Shown here: in pieces, positions 60,342 through 64,000 of the stretch
Layout of the letters: each line of letters opens with the position of its first letter
Position numbering within the stretch: position 1 is the first letter of the stretch
Assembly (NCBI GenBank): GCA_020637235.1
Contig: JACJWG010000002.1
Location: 248,001 to 312,000, forward strand
Direction: 5' to 3'
Origin: Acidimicrobiaceae bacterium
GTDB taxonomy: Bacteria; Actinomycetota; Acidimicrobiia; Acidimicrobiales; Ilumatobacteraceae
Length of the DNA: 64,000 bases
Notes under the pieces: model-generated
Databases searched by the model: none
Told to the model about the DNA's origin: nothing
What the model saw: only the letters and a program-made list of their open reading frames with translations
Made by a program: the position numbers and the translations under genes

Positions 60342-62915
60342 ATGAGCGCTCCGGCACGTCCGGGTGCCGAGCAGTGGGAGCAGTGGGGCGTCGACCCGGC
60401 GTGGTCGCGCACGATCGACGTGCCGTCCCACGACGGCGGTGTCCATCGTTGGCATCTGCTCGAACGGCGGCCCGACGGCCCGATCGGCGCCGTCGTGTGT
60501 GTGCACGGCAACCCGACGTGGAGCTACCTGTGGCTGCGCCTCCTGGAGCGCCTCGGCGACCGCTGGCACGTGATCGCGCTGGACCAGTTGGGCATGGGGT
60601 ACAGCGACCGGCTCGGTCGTCGACGGTACGCCGAGCGGGTGCGCGACCTGGCCGACGCGATCGACGCGTTGGACCTCGACCAGCGCGTGGTCGTGGTGGG
60701 CCACGACTGGGGCGGTGCCGTGGTGCAGGGCTGGGCGGTCGACCATCCCGACCGGCTCGCCGGTCTGGTGCTCTGCAACACCGGCATCGCGGTGCCCGCC
60801 GGCCGGCGCGCACCCGGGCTGATCCGGCTCGCGGCAGCGGGCCCGATGACCGATCTGGTGGGGCGTCGCACCCGGGTGTTCGTCGACGGCACGCTGGCGT
60901 TGTCGACGCGCCGGATCCCGGCTTCGGTGCGACCGCCGTTGCGGGCGCCGTATGGGCGGGCGGCGGATCGTGCGGCGATCCGCGACTTCGTCGACGACGT
61001 GCCCTTCGACGACACGCACCCATCGGCGGCGGCGGTCGCCGACGTCGCCGCCCGGCTGTCGCAGGTGACCGCGCCCGCGCTGCTCGTGTGGGGTGCGGCC
61101 GACCCGGTTTTCGACGACTCGTTCGCGCTCGATCTGGCCACGCGTCTGCCGCACGCGGACCAGCACCGTCTGGCTCGGGCGGGCCACCTGTCGCCGCTCG
61201 AGACCGAGGTGGCCGACGTGGCCGGGGTGATCGACACCTGGCTGGCCGACCGGATCGCCGGGGGTGCTCAGGACGCCGTGTCGGCCGGCGGTGCCGTGGC
61301 CGAGGCGAGCGCGGCGCGGCCACCGGTGTGGGCGGCGCTCGCCGCCCGGGCCGCCGACGACGCCGTGGCCTTCGTCGACGGCGCCACCGGCGACACCCAC
61401 TCGTTCCGCACGCTGCACGAGCGGGTGACCGGCATCGCCCGCGGGCTCGTCGAACGCGGCCTCCGACCCGGTGACCGCGTGGCGATGCTCATCCCGCCGG
61501 GGGTGGACCTGCTCGCCGCGGTGTACGGCGTGTGGCGTGCCGGTGGCGTGACCGTGGTGGCCGATCGCGGGCTCGGGTTGCGGGGCCTCGGCGCGGCCGT
61601 GCGCGGGGCGCGGGTGCAGTGGGTGATCGGCCCGCGCGAGGCGCTCGCGGCAGCCCGCACGATGCGATGGGCGCCGGGAGCGACGCGCCTCGCCGTCGGG
61701 TCGCGGCGCACGATGGGGGCGATCGCCACGCTCGACGAGGTGGCGGCGTCGACGGCGCCGATGCCGCCCGAGCCCGCACCGGACGATCAGGCAGCCGTGC
61801 TGTACACGAGCGGCGCCACGGGCCCGGCCAAGGGTGTGCGCTACCTGCACCACCAGTTCGCCGCGCAGCGCGACGCGCTGGCCGCCTCCTACGGCATCAC
61901 CGCCGACGACCGGCTCGTCGCCGCGTTCGCACCCTTCGCGCTGTACGGCCCCGCACTCGGGATCGCGTCCACCATCCCCGACGTCGACGTGACGAAGCCC
62001 GGCACGCTCACCGCCGACGCGCTCGGCCGCGCCGCCGCGGCGATCGACGCGACCATCGTGTTCGCCTCACCCGCCGCGCTGGCCAACGTGGTGCGCACGT
62101 CCGCCGGTGCCGACCCGCGCCTCGGTGGCGTGCGCCTGGTGCTGTCGGCGGGCGCTCCGGTGCCGGTGGCGACGCTGCGAGCGGTGGCCGGGCTGGTACC
62201 GACCGCCGAGCCGCACACCCCGTACGGCATGACCGAATGCCTGCCGGTGGCCGACGTGTCGCTCGCCGCGATCGACGCTGCGGGCACCGGTCGCGGCGTG
62301 TGCGTCGGGCCGCCCGTGGTCGGCGCGCAGGTGCTGGTCGCGCCGCTCGGGTTCGACGCCGCCACACCGGTGGTGGCAGTGCCGCCGGGCACGACGGGTG
62401 AGGTGCTGGTGCGGGCACCATGGGTGAGCGAGGGCTACGACCGGCACTGGGCCACCGAGCGCGACGCCCGTCCCCTCGACGCGGTCGGTCGCACGTGGCA
62501 CCGATCGGGCGACGTCGGGCACGTCGACGCGTCGGGTGTGCTGTGGATCGAAGGCCGGTCGGTGCACGTGGTGCACACCGATCGAGGGCCGGTGACGCCC
62601 GTGCCGGTGGAAGTGGCCACCGAGTACGTGCCGGGTGTCGGGCGCGCCGCGGCCGTCGGCGTCGGCCCGGCGGGCTGTCAGGTCCTGGTGGTGGTGATCG
62701 AGGTGGCCTCGGGCGACGACGGGCTCGCGCCGGCGCCGCTGGCCGAGTCGGTGCGCACCGCGGTGCGGACCGAGGTGGCGCACCCGGTGGCCGCCGTGTT
62801 GCAGGTGGGTTCGTTGCCGGTGGACATCCGCCACAACACCAAGATCGACCGCACGCTCGTGGCGCGCTGGGCCTCGGACGTGTTGGCCGGCGGCCGCGGG
62901 CGGCGCCCGTGGTGA
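60342..62915 (+). CDS. oleBC: OleB-OleC fusion: beta-lactone decarboxylase plus beta-lactone synthetase
   Basis: A natural fusion of 857 aa. Residues about 1-305 are an alpha/beta hydrolase like OleB: oxyanion region CVHGNPTWSYLW, nucleophile Asp122 in VVGHDWGGAVV, His in ARAGHLSPLE. It turns beta-lactones into cis-olefin and CO2. Residues about 320-857 are an AMP-ligase-like OleC: VLYTSGATGPAKGVRY, the EPHTPYGMTECLPVAD block, HRSGDVGHVD and IRHNTKIDR. It makes the beta-lactone from the beta-hydroxy acid. ATG at 60342; oleBC fusions are known in actinobacteria. Confidence 0.93.
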   Translation: MSAPARPGAEQWEQWGVDPAWSRTIDVPSHDGGVHRWHLLERRPDGPIGAVVCVHGNPTWSYLWLRLLERLGDRWHVIALDQLGMGYSDRLGRRRYAERVRDLADAIDALDLDQRVVVVGHDWGGAVVQGWAVDHPDRLAGLVLCNTGIAVPAGRRAPGLIRLAAAGPMTDLVGRRTRVFVDGTLALSTRRIPASVRPPLRAPYGRAADRAAIRDFVDDVPFDDTHPSAAAVADVAARLSQVTAPALLVWGAADPVFDDSFALDLATRLPHADQHRLARAGHLSPLETEVADVAGVIDTWLADRIAGGAQDAVSAGGAVAEASAARPPVWAALAARAADDAVAFVDGATGDTHSFRTLHERVTGIARGLVERGLRPGDRVAMLIPPGVDLLAAVYGVWRAGGVTVVADRGLGLRGLGAAVRGARVQWVIGPREALAAARTMRWAPGATRLAVGSRRTMGAIATLDEVAASTAPMPPEPAPDDQAAVLYTSGATGPAKGVRYLHHQFAAQRDALAASYGITADDRLVAAFAPFALYGPALGIASTIPDVDVTKPGTLTADALGRAAAAIDATIVFASPAALANVVRTSAGADPRLGGVRLVLSAGAPVPVATLRAVAGLVPTAEPHTPYGMTECLPVADVSLAAIDAAGTGRGVCVGPPVVGAQVLVAPLGFDAATPVVAVPPGTTGEVLVRAPWVSEGYDRHWATERDARPLDAVGRTWHRSGDVGHVDASGVLWIEGRSVHVVHTDRGPVTPVPVEVATEYVPGVGRAAAVGVGPAGCQVLVVVIEVASGDDGLAPAPLAESVRTAVRTEVAHPVAAVLQVGSLPVDIRHNTKIDRTLVARWASDVLAGGRGRRPW

Positions 62916-62926
62916 CCTGCCCGACC

Positions 62927-63021
62927 TTCGTGAGCCGGATGCGCAGCCGGTGCGCATCTCGCTCACGGAACAGCCTGGTTCGTGAGCCGGATGCGCAGCC
63001 GGTGCGCATCGTGCTCACGAA
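62927..63021. repeat. Duplicated palindromic element between oleBC and oleD
   Basis: Two copies (62927-62970 and 62979-63021, 52 bp apart) of an imperfect palindrome. Each has outer arms TTCGTGAGC / GCTCACGAA (copy 1 has one extra G in the right arm) and inner arms GATGCGCA / TGCGCATC around GCCGG. Each copy could form a long stem-loop. It ends 19 bp before the oleD start. Confidence 0.9.
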
Positions 63022-63039
63022 GCACGATCGGGGGATGCC

Positions 63040-64000
63040 GTGCGGGTGCTGATCACGGGTGGGACGAGTCTGCTCGCCCGCACCACTGCGCTGGCCCTGC
63101 GCGACCGGGGCGACGACGTGGTGTTGCTGCAGCGCGGCGACGCCGGGCTCGACCTCGCGCAGGTGCGCGCCGACGTGCGCGATGCCGAGGCCGTGCGCGA
63201 GGCGATGCGCGGCTGCGACGCGGTCGTCCACGCCGCGGCCAAGGTCGGCATCGTCGGCACTCGGGAGGACTTCCGCTCGGTCAACGTCGACGGCACCGCC
63301 AACGTGGTCGCCGCCGCACGCCAACTCGGCGTCGGACGTGTGGTGCACGTGTCGACGCCGTCGGTGTCGCACGCCGGGCACTCGCTCGTCGGCGCCGCCG
63401 CCGATCCGGCGGTCACCGGCCGTCGCGGCGCGCACTACGCCGAGTCGAAGGCCGTCGCCGAGCGGCTCGCGCTCGGGGCCGCGAGCGACGCCCTCCCCCT
63501 GGTGGCGGTGCGCCCGCACCTGGTGTGGGGGCCGGGCGATACCCAGCTCGTCGGCCGCATCGTCGAACGCGCCCGCGCCGGCCGGTTGGCACTGGTCGGC
63601 GGCGGTGCCGCCCTCATCGACACCACGTACCTCGACAACGCTGCATCGGCACTCGTGGCCGCGCTCGACGCCGCGCTCCCCGGTGCCGCGTGCATCGGTC
63701 GGGCCTACGTGATCGCCAACGGCGAACCGCGACCGATCCGCGAGCTGATCGAGGGCATCCTGCACGCCGCAGGCGTGGCGGTCGTGCCGCGCGAGGTGCC
63801 GCTGCGGGTGGCGGTCGGAGTCGGCGGGATCGTCGAGCAGGTGTGGGGCCGGCTGAAGCCCGAGGAGGAACCGCCGCTCACGCGCTTCCTCGCCGAGCAG
63901 CTCGGGACCGCGCACTGGTTCGATCCGCGGCCCGCCCGCGCCGATCTCGGCTGGCACCCGACGGTGACCATCGACGAGGGTCTCCAGCGGCTCGCCGAGT
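63040..64000 (+). CDS. oleD: OleD 2-alkyl-3-ketoalkanoate reductase (partial, runs off the window)
   Basis: OleD reduces the OleA product to the beta-hydroxy acid, feeding OleC. The visible 320 codons encode an extended short-chain dehydrogenase: NAD(P)-binding VLITGGTSLLARTTALAL, DAVVHAAAKVGIVG, HVSTPSVSHAG, the catalytic HYAESKAVAERL (Tyr133, Lys137) and VRPHLVWGPGD. GTG at 63040 has GGGGA upstream; the nearby ATG at 63035 is out of frame. No stop before the window edge. Confidence 0.92.
   Translation, partial: MRVLITGGTSLLARTTALALRDRGDDVVLLQRGDAGLDLAQVRADVRDAEAVREAMRGCDAVVHAAAKVGIVGTREDFRSVNVDGTANVVAAARQLGVGRVVHVSTPSVSHAGHSLVGAAADPAVTGRRGAHYAESKAVAERLALGAASDALPLVAVRPHLVWGPGDTQLVGRIVERARAGRLALVGGGAALIDTTYLDNAASALVAALDAALPGAACIGRAYVIANGEPRPIRELIEGILHAAGVAVVPREVPLRVAVGVGGIVEQVWGRLKPEEEPPLTRFLAEQLGTAHWFDPRPARADLGWHPTVTIDEGLQRLAE

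Overview
The window comes from a very GC-rich chromosome with GTG/TTG starts, overlapping GTGA/ATGA gene junctions, an F420-type luciferase-like oxidoreductase, an MtrA-MtrB-LpqB-like trio, mycoredoxin and an OleB-OleC fusion. This points to an actinobacterium. The flagellar gene order and general style suggest the class Acidimicrobiia (Ilumatobacter-like); that is inference, since no 16S rRNA gene is present. No integrase, insertion sequence, CRISPR array or prophage gene was seen.

Bases 1-29300 are a nearly complete flagellar locus. The end of flgK and flgL are on the plus strand. On the minus strand lie flhA with an FlhF-like partner and a small membrane protein. The plus-strand pair fliW-csrA sits between flhA and a long minus-strand run. 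Read in its own direction that run is: M15 wall peptidase, fliC, fliD, fliS, FliT-like, a small FliF-tail-like membrane protein, fliH, flgB, flgC, fliE, fliF, fliG, fliI, fliJ, lytic transglycosylase, fliK, flgD, flgE, fliM, fliN, fliO, fliP, fliQ, fliR, flhB. Several reading-frame lesions sit here. fliC carries an apparent 1-nt insertion. fliK carries a 4-bp duplication that removes its stop and joins it in frame to flgD. flgD carries two compensating indels in its linker. The fliC leader has a CsrA-type hairpin plus a CsrA-like ribosome binding site, matching the FliW-CsrA pair. motA, motB, fliL and fliA are not in the window.

Bases 28775-34337 hold signalling and miscellaneous genes: CheX, a membrane NYN-type protein, a NarL-family regulator, a degenerate EAL protein, a DUF3048 lipoprotein and a MoaD-like/sialidase-like pair. 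Bases 34446-36727 encode the trehalose pathway (otsA-otsB). Bases 36818-44861 encode the complete Kdp potassium system (kdpFABC plus kdpDE) with phased direct repeats upstream. Bases 45050-48918 hold a membrane protein and an MtrAB-LpqB-like sensor/regulator/lipoprotein unit. Bases 48973-53361 hold an uncharacterised STAS-linked pair, an amphi-Trp protein, a cysteine-rich protein, an LLM oxidoreductase and a BaiN-type flavoprotein.

Bases 53552-56479 hold tRNA-Arg(ACG), tRNA-Ser(GCT), two clear hairpin terminators and two secreted wall-active proteins. Then come a glutaredoxin-like protein, a sulfatase-family hydrolase, a dimethylargininase-like enzyme and the long-chain olefin pathway oleA, oleBC and oleD. 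oleD runs off the right edge. A duplicated palindromic element lies between oleBC and oleD.
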